This document shows positions 30,692 to 40,851 of a DNA stretch of 64,000 nt, in pieces (within the stretch, counting starts at the first letter, position 1; every line of letters begins with the position of its first letter). A program made the translations under genes and the position numbers. The notes under the pieces were generated by a model. That model ran no database searches and was not told the origin of the DNA. It saw nothing but the letters and a program-made list of their open reading frames with translations. This stretch comes from Sinohyriopsis cumingii (lineage: Eukaryota > Mollusca > Bivalvia > Unionida > Unionidae): positions 22,230,590-22,294,589 of the forward strand of contig CM068842.1 in the NCBI GenBank assembly GCA_028554795.2, read 5' to 3'.

Positions 30692-31045
30692 ATGTGTTCC
30701 AAACTAGCTAAGCTCAACGAAGCCTACGTGAATTTGCATAGAGTCAGACACAGTCTGATACCGAAGCCAGAAGAAATAGAGAATGTGAGAATGTTAAAAA
30801 TCACTGAAGACCTGATAGAAGAGCTTTTCAGAGAAGAAATGAACAGGGAAAAAGAAGAATGGACAGAGAAGTACAGACTTCAGAGACAGCAGCAACAGCA
30901 GCAACAACAACAACAGCAACCTGAAGCTGACAGAGGCTTTGTCGATTGTCGTATCGACACCAAAGAGTTCTTCTTCTCTTTCCGAAGAAGCAGACCTATC
31001 GCCAGAAAGTCTATCCTCAGAGGACATCGCATTCTTAGAAACTAA
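30692..31045 (+). CDS. Accessory protein 1, coiled-coil with polyglutamine (copy B)
   Basis: A 117-residue protein, nearly identical to copy A over the helical N-terminus and basic tail. The Q tract is uninterrupted here and differs in length from A and C, as expected of a CAG/CAA repeat. It is preceded by the shared promoter module and followed 28 bases later by the histone-type stem-loop. Function unknown. Confidence 0.78.
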   Translation: MCSKLAKLNEAYVNLHRVRHSLIPKPEEIENVRMLKITEDLIEELFREEMNREKEEWTEKYRLQRQQQQQQQQQQQPEADRGFVDCRIDTKEFFFSFRRSRPIARKSILRGHRILRN

Positions 31046-31073
31046 AAGATTGCCATAGCAAACAAAAAAAAAC

Positions 31074-31089
31074 AGCCCTTTTCAGGGCT
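31074..31089 (+). terminator. Histone-type 3' stem-loop after accessory gene 1 (copy B)
   Basis: AGCCCTTTTCAGGGCT with TACCCA and downstream TAGAAAAGAAATAAC. Confidence 0.8.
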
Positions 31090-31460
31090 ACCCAATACTC
31101 TAGAAAAGAAATAACTATCCATTTGCCAATGTGTGTAGGTAGAGTAGTGTGAAAATAAACACTAACTCTTTTTAAAAAAATGTGACGATATGTGTTTGTG
31201 AGTTTGTGTGTTTGTAAGTGATCAAGTACGTTGGTGTGGATAGTAGATTAAAATGATCTCTTTATTTGGTGTTTGAGGTGTAGATTTCGGGGTTAGATTG
31301 GATTGCTTTGAGTATGTGGATAGTCAATTGAAGTGATTTATAAAAAATTTTAAAATAGTGATGGGTAGAATATAAAAGTGAGTGAGTGTTTCTTTTAGGT
31401 CCGCGCGTTGTTGTTTTTTTTTTTGGTCATGATCTAGGTAAGATCAATTTTATGTTTTTA

Positions 31461-31500
31461 GGGGGATGTTTTCCTTCACGTACGCGCTTTCACTATAAAT
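31461..31500 (+). promoter_or_regulatory. Shared accessory promoter module, before accessory gene 2 (copy B)
   Basis: GGGGGATGTTTTCC, TTCACGTACGCGCTTT (one change from the A version) and CACTATAAATTG. The upstream 31090-31460 is T/G-rich spacer with the TTTTAGGTCCGCGCGTTG half-module near 31394. Confidence 0.75.
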
Positions 31501-31550
31501 TGAAACTCGTTCGGCAGTCTAGCTACCCTTGTTGATTGATCAACACAAGA

Positions 31551-31862
31551 ATGAATAGTAGCAGAATAAGCAAACTTCTTGAACTCCAGATACATCTGGA
31601 ATATGTCAGGCGCCTGGTAAATGAACTGGCTGCGGAGGCTATAATAGAAGAAGAAAGAATAAAGAAGGAAGAGGAGGAGAGAAGACAGAGGGAAGAGGAG
31701 GAAAAGAAAAGAGAAGAGAGGATGTCGTTCAATATTCCCGAGACAGAGGATTGGGGTGCTGAAGCGAATCATCCTCCCTCTTCGCTCCCCAGAAGAAAGG
31801 TGAAAGGAGACTGGGGAAGAAGATGCGTGTGTGGCGCCAGGCCAGGAAGGTGCAATCATTAG
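31551..31862 (+). CDS. Accessory protein 2, Glu-rich coiled coil with Cys/Gly tail (copy B)
   Basis: A 103-residue protein from ATG 31551. The N-terminal helix (ISKLLELQIHLEYVRRLVNE) and C-terminal RCVCGARPGRCNH are conserved with A and C. The middle is shorter and has its own Glu/Arg repeat. The conserved ends with a freely varying middle suggest two functional ends held by a spacer. Confidence 0.8.
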   Translation: MNSSRISKLLELQIHLEYVRRLVNELAAEAIIEEERIKKEEEERRQREEEEKKREERMSFNIPETEDWGAEANHPPSSLPRRKVKGDWGRRCVCGARPGRCNH

Positions 31863-31890
31863 ATAGTTGCATCTGGAGTTTAAAAAAAAC

Positions 31891-31906
31891 AGCCCTTTTC
31901 AGGGCT
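31891..31906 (+). terminator. Histone-type 3' stem-loop after accessory gene 2 (copy B)
   Basis: AGCCCTTTTCAGGGCT, 28 bases after the stop, then TACCCA and TAGAAAAGAAATAAC. Confidence 0.8.
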
Positions 31907-31945
31907 ACCCAATACTCTAGAAAAGAAATAACTATCGATTTGCCA

Positions 31946-31947
<2 letters not shown>

Positions 31948-32007
<60 letters not shown>
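31948..32007 (+). repeat. (GT)n microsatellite in the accessory spacer (copy B)
   Basis: About 30 GT dinucleotides expand the TGTGTGTAGGTAG motif that follows each stem-loop. Copy A lacks the expansion; copy C has a (CA)n run at 40687-40721. Confidence 0.95.
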
Positions 32008-32009
<2 letters not shown>

Positions 32010-32081
32010 GTAGAGTAGTGTGATTATAAACACTAACTCTTTTTTCATAGTGCAAGGGTATGTGTTTATGTGTTTGTGTTT

Positions 32082-32495
32082 GTAACTGCTCACGTAAGTT
32101 TGTGTGAATGGTAGATTATGGGTTTCTTTATTGTTTCTTAGCGTATGTGAAGAGTATAGTTTGGGTTTTGTAACCGCTCACGTACGATTGTTTGGATAGT
32201 AGATTATGGATTTTGTTTATTGTTTCTTAGCATATGTGGAGAGTATAGTTTGGGTTTTGTAACCGCTCACGTACGATTGTGTGGATAGTAGATTATGGAT
32301 TTTGTTTATTGTTTCTTAGCGTATGTGGAGAGTATAGTTTGGGTTTTGTAACCGCTCACGTACGATTGTGTGGATAGTAGATTATGGATTTTATTTATTG
32401 TTTCTTAGCGTATGTGGAGAGTATAGTTTGGGTTTTGTAACCGCTCACGTACGATTGTGTGGATAGTAGATTATGGATTTTGTTTTAATGATTTG
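32082..32495 (+). repeat. 89-bp tandem repeat, five units (copy B)
   Basis: Units start at about 32082, 32170, 32259, 32348 and 32437. Each contains GTAACCGCTCACGTACGATT, GTGTGGATAGTAGATTATGG and TTGTTTCTTAGCGTATGTGG. The three central units are almost identical, which implies recent expansion. Copies A and C have two to three diverged units at the same place. It may be a regulatory array or simply spacer. Confidence 0.9.
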
Positions 32496-32576
32496 CGTGT
32501 GTAAATAGTAGATTTGGGGTTTGTTTATTGTTGCTTCACTTATGTGGATAGTATATTATATGAAATGAGAAAAGTA

Positions 32577-32684
32577 GGGGATGTTTTCTTTCACGTCCGC
32601 ACGATGTTAGGTCATGATCTAGGTAATATCAATTTTATGTTTTAAGGGGATGTTTTCCATCACGTACGCGCTTTCACTATAAGA
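32577..32684 (+). promoter_or_regulatory. Duplicated accessory promoter module, before accessory gene 3 (copy B)
   Basis: A degenerate module (GGGGATGTTTTCTTTCACGT at 32577) and a full one (GGGGATGTTTTCC at 32646, then CACTATAAGAACCC) flank the spacer GGTCATGATCTAGG. The ATG at 32724 follows about 40 bases later. Confidence 0.7.
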
Positions 32685-32723
32685 ACCCGCAGTATTCGTC
32701 GTTCAAACCATTCTACAAAGAAG

Positions 32724-33113
32724 ATGGCTTCTAACCAAATTGACAAAATGCAAACATTGCAAGACGTTTTGGACAATTTAGGAATGATGGAGCAGATGTT
32801 AATAAGACTCGTTGAAGACCACTATTCCTATAGTCCCCATCGTGTAAAGATGGAAATTAATAACTTAAGAAAGGTAAAGGATAAGATAAGTGGTGTAATG
32901 AAAGAGATAAAGGAGGAGAAGGAGGATGAAGAGGAAAGGATAAGAATACGCAAATGGAACGAAAAAATTGAAAAAGAAGAAGAAAATGAGAAGAGGAAGA
33001 AAGAAGAGGAGGAAGAGAAGAAGAAAGAAGAGGAGGAGAAAAAAAAGAAAGAAAAGAAGAGAAAGAGTGTAGGAGAGCAAATAAGAAGTTGGTTGAGAAA
33101 AAGAAGAAATTAG
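32724..33113 (+). CDS. Accessory protein 3, Lys/Glu coiled coil (copy B)
   Basis: A 129-residue protein starting MASNQIDKMQTLQ. Residues 1-60 form a conserved helical domain (VLDNLGMMEQML; DHYSYSPHRVKMEINNLRK). They are followed by an acidic/basic coiled coil and a basic C-terminus (VGEQIRSWLRKRRN). The intact copies in B and C agree at both ends. It is transcribed toward the element's right end and finishes at the stem-loop inside the TIR. Function unknown. Confidence 0.8.
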   Translation: MASNQIDKMQTLQDVLDNLGMMEQMLIRLVEDHYSYSPHRVKMEINNLRKVKDKISGVMKEIKEEKEDEEERIRIRKWNEKIEKEEENEKRKKEEEEEKKKEEEEKKKKEKKRKSVGEQIRSWLRKRRN

Positions 33114-33129
33114 AAGCAGAAGAAGAAGA

Positions 33130-33433
33130 AAAACCAAAGGCCCTTTTCAGGGCCAGCCATATTTCTCGAAAAGAGAATGACTTTATTCAATTGCCTACCC
33201 CTTTTTTAAATTTAAATTTAAATTTAAATTTAAAAAAAATTTTTTAAAAAAATCCCATGTTCAATTCCCCTTGAGGCTAGAGTAGCCCAAGACTATTTCC
33301 CATGTTAAATTCCCCTTGAGGCTAGAGTGGCCCACGATTTTTCTCCATGTTAATTTTCCATTGAGGCTAGAGTGGCCCAGGGGTCTCTGTAATGCTAATT
33401 CCCATTGAGGCTAGGGTGGCCCCATTCACTACT
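33130..33433 (-). repeat. Right terminal inverted repeat of copy B
   Basis: Reverse complement of the left TIR, with four tandem core units (TTGAGGCTAG), the AAATTT block and the histone-type signal. Ends CCCATTCACTACT at 33433, directly followed by the duplicated GTGGTC. Confidence 0.93.
33139..33154 (+). terminator. Histone-type 3' stem-loop inside the right TIR (copy B)
   Basis: GGCCCTTTTCAGGGCC preceded by CCAAA and followed 13 nt later by GAAAAGAGAATG. Mirror image of the signal at 15640-15655. Confidence 0.85.
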
Positions 33434-36003
33434 GTGGTCGTCAAAACATTAGGTGAAATAATGAGCAGAATCTAGCGATGTGAGTCATAGAGAAGTACTG
33501 AAAGTACTTTTTGACGGAAGTTAAGGACGATAAACCATGTTAACATGAATAAATATAATTATGAAAGTATATCTCCTTTTCAAGGTCTTGTAAACGTTAT
33601 TCGTTTTCTTTATGTTTATGATTTACAAAATTAGAGTGTTTAAGTTGAAGAAACTTGAAAGCTGACACGGGCTCACAATCATGAAATATATGAAGTATGA
33701 CCAAAACACTCCATATAAATCTTTGCAGTTTACCGTTCAAAGCGCATCGCACTGTGTCGAACTATATGGTTGGAGTGGGGTGCTATCAAAATTGTATTTA
33801 AACTATTATAGAAATCCCACCCAGGTTCTATTTTGTTGGAAGTTAAATTTAGTGAAAGATAGACGTAAAGCTCTGAGGCCCCAGTCAGCAATGCCGACGT
33901 TTAGATGGTTAAATATACCGAAAAAGGTTTAAATTCAATGAATAACAATTTAATAACAATTCAATAATCAAATGACTCCAATTTCCAATTACACTAATTC
34001 CGCTCGACCCCTTAATAAGCCTATTGCATCACTTGATGGCAGTGTGAGATTTATTTCCACCCGTCCTTGTATTTCTACTCATATGTTGTAACCTTTCCCT
34101 CTCTTATTTCTCCCAATTTATTCTCCTCTTCCTCCCTGACCTTTTTCCAAATTCATTCTCTTCCTCATCCTCGACCTTCTCTAGGCTCTTCCTCCTCCTT
34201 TTCCACGTTCTCCCCAACGACTACACTTCTGTCGAGTTCGACCGTCTCGGCTACAGTCTCATTTCCGACTCCAACTCTTGAAGACTTTGGACCCAATGGA
34301 ACCGGAAGTTCTCTGTCCCCTAAAATGCTTCCTGTGAAAACACAAGTACGGTTCAATCTTTTTCCTTAGCCCTCTCATCTCACACTACACAATGCCTCTC
34401 ATCAGCTAACGGCTATTAAATTTCTTTGGTCACGCATTCGTCAACATCGAGATATCCATACGTTCTTGTTTACTAAAACAAACGTCATAATACCGTACGG
34501 TATTGATTACTTCTTATACATACATCAATAAATTCCTTCACATCAGTACATATTATACTAAACAATATCACAATAATCATACGCATTATCTTACAAGTCA
34601 TACAAAGTACACAAACATTCAAATATATGCACTTATCCATTGTTACTAATTTTACATACTTCAGCCATGTTTCCAAATTCACAATTCAAGCATGTGTAAA
34701 TTCTAACATAACGCATTAATAAATGTATTGGTTTACTACGAAATAACCTAACAGCGAATTATAAGATTAATTCTGACCACAAGCTAACAATGTACATAAT
34801 TCCGCCTCGCATCTAATTATTCTCTACGTAAAACTCAAGCCTACTTCTCAAATACGCATTTGAATGAAACACTACAAAGATAATTCTACATACTAAAAAA
34901 TCCTAGTAATTAAGAGTACATACCACAAATAATTACAATTATGATGTAATATTCTGCAAAAATAGAGCAAATAACTTACTGACCTTTTCGAAGCTTTGTC
35001 TTTCCTTAGAATCTACGTCTAAGTTCTGCCCCAGCTTTTGTTTTTTTTTTTTTTTTGGGGGGGGGCACCAGACAGATGCCAACCCCCCACTGAACCCCAA
35101 AAATAAAGTGTTTTCATGTATTCTTGTATACCCCAAGATGTGTGTCGTTGTTTAAGTTTTTAAAAAAGAATTTTGATCATAATTTAAATTTATAACTAAA
35201 TTTTGACGGGGAAGTTATTGAATCCTGGTGTTTTCTAAAGGGTAGTAGTCTGAAACATGGGTCTCATCCCCATTTCCGGATTTTCTGTCCTTGAATTTTA
35301 GTGATGTTTGCCAAGGATCTCCTATGTCCCGTGTATGCTATGTGTATCAATGCTATAGTGTGGGTATGCTATATAGTCTGTATGTAGGGACAGCAAAACT
35401 ATTTGCCAAATTTGTCCCAACTGTCTTATTATATATTTTTATATGGACTTTACAAATTCATTTGTAAGTCCTGGTATAAATTTACTTAATTTTGAAATTA
35501 TTTGCAATTTAGAATTTGGCGAGATGAACGGTGTACTACAAGTTGAAATTAAAATAAAACCAAGTGTTTTATGTGAGTGACTATGGTGTGGCGTTTCTCG
35601 CATTAAAGTCTATTTCCAAAATGAGGCAGACTGTATTCGAGTCGGGGTCCGCACTTGTTTTATTTATTTGTGTTTCTCCCGATTCGAGTTAGGTCTTCTA
35701 TCTATTATTTAATTTATAATCTAAAAGAAGTTCCAAAATGGTTTATAGACTTGTTAGTTGGTTTAATAGAGGGTATCTTATAAGTGCCCGTGTGTTTGTT
35801 GTATTGTTTAATTACTTCATGTGGGTTTTTCTGATACTCTTTCGCAGGTCTGTCCACTTCGCGTAGCGCCTTGTGACATAGCCCTGCAATGTTTATGCAT
35901 CGTACTTTATCCACAAGAAGGCCGCCTGTTTCACTCCTAATACTAAAAAAATTATATTTTGTATTTTGTTAGTCCTATGCTATTGAGTTACCCTTTATAT
36001 TTT

Positions 36004-36034
<31 letters not shown>

Positions 36035-36809
36035 CAGAGAGAGAGAGAGAGAGAGAATACTAATATTCCTAAAAAATTTTTAGAAGTTTAGTTATGTTCA
36101 AGGGAAGCTGTATATCCGATCTGAGGGATGAGATGAGGGCTGCAGCTAGCGCTCTGGCGGTGGTACACCCCTAGTGGGTAGCAAACCAAAGCCTCTCATC
36201 CCATCCCAGCCCCCTTGTTCCCGTTCAACACCCCACCCCACCCACGTAACACTTTACATTTAATGTTGTAATTTAATTGAATTATAAATTATACAGAATT
36301 GACAGATTCTTAGTTTGTGTATTGGTTTGCAAAATCCTGAGGTAATTGAGATTTAATAGTTTACGATCATATTGTTACAAAACCCAAACATTGCTTAAAG
36401 TATAAGCATCCGGTCAGTCTTGAAAACTTAATGTCATTTGTTAAACGAATTCTAGAATGTTTTAAAATAAAGTTCGTAAACTTTGAAACCGCAATTCCGA
36501 GGCCATTTATTTATATAGGTAATAAAGCTTAAGATTTTAAGTTATTTTTTAAAATCCAATACTAGAAAGTGTGGCTGTGGATTTTTGTATTAGAAACTTT
36601 TATTAAAACATTTTTTAACCGTGAGGAGAGAGAGAGATGAAACTGGGGCTCCAGCCCGTGCTTGACGGAACGCACCACTACATGTGCGGTAAACCGAAGC
36701 ACCATTCCCATCCCCCTCCCCTAGTATAGTATGAGTCATTCAACTACTTTATTATTCTTATTACTAGACCACATGATAGCATAGTTTTAATAATGTAATC
36801 TATTATTTT
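33434..36809. other. Host intergenic DNA between copies B and LINE
   Basis: No gene recognised. A poly-T/poly-G stretch lies near 35040 and a GA-rich microsatellite at 36007-36056. Tract 36120-36260 is GC-richer but shows no open frame of interest. Confidence 0.6.
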
Positions 36810-39419
36810 TCAAATTACCTTAGTTTCATATTGTACATTTAAATATAAGATATTGTTTCTATGATGTTTGTATACTTTGCATATTTCCATGATTATTAGT
36901 AATCTATTATTTTTAGCTTTGTCACATTGTGCTATCGTTTGTAGTTTGGTGAAGTTTTCTATTTTACATAGCGGACATTTAGGTATTGTTCTAATCATGC
37001 GACGTCTAACAGCTTCTTCGCCCGTGCGCCAAGCGTTGTGTAAATATTTAAAAATTAGACTTTGTGTTTTTAAAGACCTTAATTTTGCCTAATTTGCCCA
37101 AGTTTGAGTCCAGTTTATTCCCTATTTATCCTGTTCTACTCTACATTTTAATTTTTAGTTATGTCTTCTCTTATCCTTTGGTAAGTGTTCTTTGTGTATA
37201 GTTGCCATAGTTCTATTTATCCCTATACTTTAATAATATTTCTTTTATATATCTAAATCGTCTTGGAACTTCTAGTTTTTTGTAAATTTCTTATTTCTAT
37301 ATATTTCCGGTCTGTTTCTCATTGTGAAACCAAATCAGTAGATATGTAATACCTCCCAAGCTGTTTTAGGTTCAGGTTGTACTTTTTTAAATCTATTAAT
37401 TACATTTGAAACCTTTAATAATAGAGTTCTGGGCATCCCCAGTCCCCCTCTATTATTTGCTCTTTATTAATGTTTCTTTAATAATGTAGTGCATTTTATA
37501 ACTCCATATGTAGTCTATTATGTATTTATCGATTTTATTCAGATTTTTATTTTCCATGTCTTTTGATTTAATGGTGTAGTTTATATTTGAGTAATAATAT
37601 GTTTTTGCTACTTGTGCACGCTCCATGATGCATAGTGGCGTTAGAGCCCAGGTATTTGCAGTGTCTTTAAATCTTTTTTTACTAAGTGTTTATAGTTCTC
37701 TAGTTCATTATTTTTCCCAAAGAAAACTCCTAGAGTTTTCACTTTATCTCCCAGTAGGTGTGTGGTTTCCGCGCCAGTTACCTAATTTTAGTATTTCGGT
37801 TTTGTCATGATTTTATTTTGGAACCAGATGCTTTACCGAAATTTTCCAATTCTTCCTGTAAATAAACGTAAGATTTAGCATCTTTTATAAAGATGGTTCA
37901 ATCATCAGCATGTTGGAGCATTTTAAGTTCTTTGAAATTAGGAATTTGAATACCTTGTACTTGTGTGTTATTTCGGATTTTGTGGCTTAGAATTTCAATT
38001 GCTATTAGGTATAATAGCACTGACAGTGGGGATCCTTGCCTCGCTGATCTTTGTTTATCAAATTATTTCGTGCATTTTCCATTTACCTGTACACGTGAGG
38101 TTATTCCCGTGAAGATTTCAGTCCACTTACGGAAATTTGTCACCAAGCCAAATTTATCAAGTACTTTTTGTATATAGTTGTGTTCTAATCAGTCAAAAGC
38201 TTTTTCTTGATCGAAAAGTACTACGGCACCTTTCGATCCTGTTTCGTTTATATAATCAAAGATTGTTTTTATATTTAAAATGTTACTTTGTATGTCCCGC
38301 CTTGTTTCCCCGCATGTTTGATTTACATTTATGATTTTTCCTAATCCAGTCATTACTCTTCTGCTTAAAATGTTGTAATCTGTGTTTAAAAGCGAAATTG
38401 GCCTCCAGTTTTTAATATCCTCTCTATCACCCTTCCCCTTATAAAGAATTGTTATGATTCCCTCCCGCATTGACTTTGACATCTGTTTCCTTTTGCTTAA
38501 GAAAATATTATTGTACAAAGCATTTAGTATCGGCGTTAGCTAACCGTGGAATTTGTTTATAGAATTCCGCGGTGAGACCGTCCTTCATTTTTCCCCAGTG
38601 ATTTCTTCTTTGTAAGTGCAGCAATATTGTTTGATATTTCTTCATCGAACATGACATCATCACATACGTTATTACGTTCTGTTGATATCATCTCACATTC
38701 GACTTCATTTAGGTAGCTGTCGATTGTGTCAGGATCAGTATTTTGTGTTGTATATAGATTTTTATAAAATTAGTAGATGCTATTTAGGATATCGGATTTT
38801 CCTCTATATGTTACATTTACAACTCTATTTTTTCTTCTAATATTTCCCCCTCCTTACCTTAATTCTTCCCGTTTGTATAAGCTATGGGCTTTTTATATTA
38901 TATATTTCGGTAAATTTCCCTGTCTTGATTATTATCCCTTTAGTTTCTTCTTCTTCGATTTCTTTTATTTTTTGTTCAATTATTTTCCTATCTTCCTCAT
39001 TTGTTGTTATACCTAAGGTTATTTTTAGTTGGTTTTTATATTTCTTTAGTTTTTCTGCCCTTGTATTAGAATACTGGATTGCTTTCTTTTGTATTGTGTC
39101 TTTTAAAATATTCCATTGTTTTATTATGTCCGCAGTTCCATCATTTTTAAAATCTTCAATTACATTTTGTATTATATCCACAAATTCTGCATCGTTTAAA
39201 ATTATGTTAATTTCCAATGTCCCGGATCCCACTTACACCTATTCCGAACTTTTTAATTCAATATAAACTATTTTGTGATCAGATAATTAAAAATCGGATA
39301 TTATAGCGTTTTCATATATCAATGGATTGAAATTTGCTCGTAAAATCTATATATCATGCTTCACTGTCCCTGTTTGTATTGATATGTGTGTTCGCGTCAA
39401 CCAGATTTAATTTCCTATA
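36810..39419 (-). mobile_element. LINE (non-LTR retrotransposon) ORF2, 3' part: endonuclease end and reverse transcriptase
   Basis: Read on the - strand, several frames joined by stops and frameshifts give the C-terminal endonuclease motif (LSDHKIVYIEL near 39260), a helical linker (38882-39232), reverse transcriptase with NWRPISLLNTDYNIL and FDQEKAFD (38189-38518), RQGSPLSVLLYLIAIE and the degenerate HADD box near 37900. A C-terminal Cys segment (CPLCKIENF) lies near 36970. The RT motifs resemble L1/Tx1-type LINEs; the clade is not certain. Many stops show it is dead. Its 5' part continues at 56789 beyond copy C. Confidence 0.88.
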
Positions 39420-39924
39420 AGTAGTGAATGGGGTGAGATTAGCGACAATGGAAATTAGCATTAAAAACACCCCCTGGGTAAGATTAGCGACAATGGAAAT
39501 TTAACATTAACCACCCTGGGTAAGATTAGCGACAATGGAAATTTAACATGGGCAAAAAACCCTGGGTAAGATTAGCGACAATGGAATTTAACATTGGAGA
39601 AAGGAAAAAAAAAGGAAATATCCATTCTAGCGACAAAGGCATTCGAACAATGAAAACAAAATATCGATTCTAGGGACAAAGGCAATTGAACATGGGGAAT
39701 AGAGTTTGGGTCTGTCTAGGGACAAGGGGAATTGAACATGGGAATAGAGTTTGGGTTTGTCTAGGGACAAAGGGGAATTGAACATGTTAGAAAAAAAAAC
39801 TACTTTAGGGACAAGGGGAATTGAACATGGGATTTTTTTTTAAAAAAATTAAAAAAGGGGTAGGCAATGGAAAGTCAGTCTCTTTTCGAGAAATGTGGGT
39901 GGCCCTGAAAAGGGCCTTTGGGTT
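39420..39924 (+). repeat. Left-hand terminal inverted repeat of copy C
   Basis: About 500 bp, longer than in B. The outer units carry TAGCGACAATGG and the inner ones TAGGGACAAGGGG, the latter resembling copy A's core. The innermost part is the histone-type signal. Confidence 0.93.
39901..39916 (-). terminator. Histone-type 3' stem-loop inside the TIR, after accessory gene 3 (copy C)
   Basis: GGCCCTTTTCAGGGCC on the - strand, with CCAAA before and ACCCACATTTCTCG then AAAAGAGACTGAC after. Confidence 0.85.
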
Positions 39925-39934
39925 TCTTCTTCTT

Positions 39935-40324
39935 CTAATTTCTTCTATTTCTCCACCAGCTTCTTATTTTCTCTCCTACACTCTTTCTCTTCTTTTCTTT
40001 CTTTTCTTCCTTCTTTTTCTCTTCTTTCTGCTTCTCCTCCTCTTCTTTCTTCCTCTTCTCATTTTCTTCTTCCTTTTCAATTTTCTCGTTCCATACTCTT
40101 ATCCTTATCCTTTCCTCTTCATCCTCCTTCTCCTCCTTTATTTCTTTCATCACAGCACTTATCATTTCCTTTACTTTTCTTAAGTTGTTAATCTCCATCT
40201 TCACTCTATGTGGGCTATAAGAATAGTGATCCTCGTTTAACCTCACTAACATTTGCTCCATCATACCTAAATTGTCCAGGACGTCTTGCAATGTTTTCAT
40301 TTTATCGAGCTGGTTCGAAGCCAT
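39935..40324 (-). CDS. Accessory protein 3, Lys/Glu coiled coil (copy C)
   Basis: A 129-residue protein, the same length as in B. The N-terminal domain differs by a few conservative changes (QLDKMKTLQDVLDNLGMMEQ), the coiled coil has a different Glu/Lys pattern, and the tail is VGEKIRSWWRNRRN. Retention of both ends while the middle drifts argues for selection on the protein. Confidence 0.8.
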   Translation of the reverse strand: MASNQLDKMKTLQDVLDNLGMMEQMLVRLNEDHYSYSPHRVKMEINNLRKVKEMISAVMKEIKEEKEDEEERIRIRVWNEKIEKEEENEKRKKEEEEKQKEEKKKEEKKEKKRKSVGEKIRSWWRNRRN

Positions 40325-40371
40325 CTTCTTTTTTTATTCTTTGTAGAATGGTTTGAACGACGAATACTGTG

Positions 40372-40415
40372 GGTTCTTATAGTGAAAGCGCGGACGTGAA
40401 GGAAAACATCCCCCT
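40372..40415 (-). promoter_or_regulatory. Shared accessory promoter module, before accessory gene 3 (copy C)
   Basis: - strand: GGGGGATGTTTTCC, TTCACGTCCGCGCTTT, CACTATAAGAACCC, about 50 bases before the ATG. Confidence 0.75.
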
Positions 40416-40479
40416 ACTTTCTCATTTCATATAATATACTATTCACATAAGTGAATCAGCAATAAACTAACCCCAAATC

Positions 40480-40686
40480 TACTATCCACACAATCGTACG
40501 TGATCGGTTACAAAACCCAAACTATACTCTCCACATACGCTAAGAAACAATAAACAAAATCCATAATCTACTATCCACACAATCGTACGTGAGCGGTTAC
40601 AAAACCCAAACTATACTCTCCACATACGCTAAGAAACAATAAACAAACCCAAATCTACTATCCACACAAACATACGTGAGCGCTTA

Positions 40687-40721
<35 letters not shown>
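40480..40721 (-). repeat. 89-bp spacer repeats and (CA)n microsatellite (copy C)
   Basis: Two to three units with CTCACGTACGATTGTGTGG (- strand), followed by a (CA)n run at 40687-40721. Counterpart of the B array at 32082-32495. Confidence 0.8.
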
Positions 40722-40723
<2 letters not shown>

Positions 40724-40810
40724 GAAAAAAAGAGTCAGTGTTTATATTCACACTACTCTACCTACACACATTGGCAAATCGATTGTTATATCTTTTCTAG
40801 AGATTGGGGT

Positions 40811-40826
40811 AGCCCTGAAAAGGGCT
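40811..40826 (-). terminator. Histone-type 3' stem-loop after accessory gene 2 (copy C)
   Basis: AGCCCTTTTCAGGGCT on the - strand, 26 bases after the stop; CTAGAAAAGATATAAC lies downstream. Confidence 0.8.
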
Positions 40827-40851
40827 GTTTTTTAACTCCAGATGCACCTAT

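Larger units (their letters stand above)
15312..33433 (+). mobile_element. Maverick/Polinton copy B, complete
   Basis: An 18.1-kb element bounded by inverted termini (AGTAGTGAATGGGG at 15312 and its complement ending at 33433). GTGGTC is duplicated exactly at 15306-15311 and 33434-33439, the 6-bp target-site duplication expected of this superfamily. It encodes the hallmark set: protein-primed PolB, retroviral-type integrase, FtsK/HerA-type ATPase, adenain-like protease, major and minor capsid proteins. Several genes carry one-base lesions: premature stops in the Gln-rich and polymerase genes, and frameshifts in the zinc-knuckle, integrase, two-pass membrane and major capsid genes. Confidence 0.97.

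Noticed and set aside
15312..33433. Integrated adenovirus or giant-virus fragment
   Set aside because: Protease and capsid families are shared with such viruses, but the integrase, 6-bp target duplication, terminal repeats and gene set are those of a Maverick/Polinton (the adintovirus-like group).
34067..34369. 100-residue Ser/Pro-rich frame in host DNA
   Set aside because: Low complexity, open on both strands and without recognisable domain or neighbouring exons.
38925..39266. 113-residue + strand frame in the LINE
   Set aside because: Antisense to the helical linker of ORF2; no independent support.
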